Positions 6,125-6,201 of a stretch of 6,201 nt of DNA are shown in pieces (within the stretch, counting starts at the first letter, position 1; the number at the start of each line of letters is the position of its first letter). The DNA lies in NCBI GenBank assembly GCA_003527885.1, contig DPWB01000179.1, positions 3,007 through 9,207 on the forward strand, given 5' to 3'. Made by a program: the position numbers and the translations under genes. The notes under the pieces are model-generated. The model was not told where the DNA came from, searched no databases, and was given only the letters and a program-made list of their open reading frames with translations. This stretch comes from Candidatus Competibacteraceae bacterium (GTDB lineage Bacteria > Pseudomonadota > Gammaproteobacteria > Competibacterales > Competibacteraceae).

Positions 6125-6201
6125 CTGTCTCTTATACACATCTGACGCTGCCGCCGCGCGATCTAGTGTAGGTGTCGGTGGTGGCCGTCGCCTTAAAAAA
6201 A
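6125..6201. other. Illumina/Nextera adapter read-through (artefact, not genomic)
   Basis: 6125-6143 is an exact match to the Nextera transposase mosaic end (CTGTCTCTTATACACATCT). It is followed by the Read-1 adapter remainder (6144-6157, two mismatches), an eight-base index GCGATCTA (6158-6165, reverse complement of the common i5 index TAGATCGC), a degraded copy of the P5 flow-cell sequence (6166-6194, about six mismatches in 29) and a run of seven A (6195-6201). This order is what a read shows when it runs through a short insert and off the end of the library molecule. Translated, it gives the familiar artefact peptides SYTHLTLP and YKRQ. The genome sequence ends at 6124. Confidence 0.97.

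Noticed and set aside
5733..6171. Plus-strand open frames across the HEAT array
   Set aside because: They are antisense mirrors of the tandem repeats, and one ends in adapter-derived SYTHLTLP.

Overview
This is a GC-rich (roughly 60% by eye) bacterial window with six protein-coding genes. Two are cut off by the window ends, and the last 77 bases are not genomic. A Tat-exported MsrP, a Sec-exported DUF3047 protein and a phasin-like small protein fit a proteobacterium. A gammaproteobacterium, perhaps a PHA-storing type such as the Candidatus Competibacter group, is my guess from memory of similar proteins; nothing in the sequence proves it.

Layout. 1-908 (minus): N-terminal 302 residues of an AzgA/PbuG-type purine permease (NCS2 superfamily), running off the left end. 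1122-2036 (plus): msrP, the periplasmic molybdopterin subunit of the MsrPQ methionine-sulfoxide repair system, with no msrQ beside it. 2070-2717 (minus): a secreted DUF3047 protein, tail-to-tail with msrP. 2898-3419 (plus): a 6-pyruvoyl-tetrahydropterin synthase/QueD-family enzyme with an altered active site. It is divergent from the DUF3047 gene across a 180-bp gap holding a possible two-way promoter. 3516-3857 (minus): a 113-residue helical protein of unknown function, weakly phasin-like. 3941-6124 (minus): a large 5'-truncated gene for a membrane-anchored NACHT-type STAND NTPase with N-terminal HEAT repeats. 6125-6201: Illumina/Nextera adapter read-through.

The genes do not form one pathway. 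Strands alternate, and only the NACHT gene and the small helical gene are co-directional (83 bp apart, with a possible own promoter for the small gene). The most interesting item is the HEAT - two-TM - NACHT protein. Its repeat module lies N-terminal to the NTPase, the reverse of the usual STAND order. It also has a degenerate sensor-1 region and near-identical 99-bp HEAT units at the point where the contig stops. Its biological role cannot be assigned from this window. The most important caution is that the apparent start of that gene lies inside sequencing adapter, so its true N-terminus is missing.
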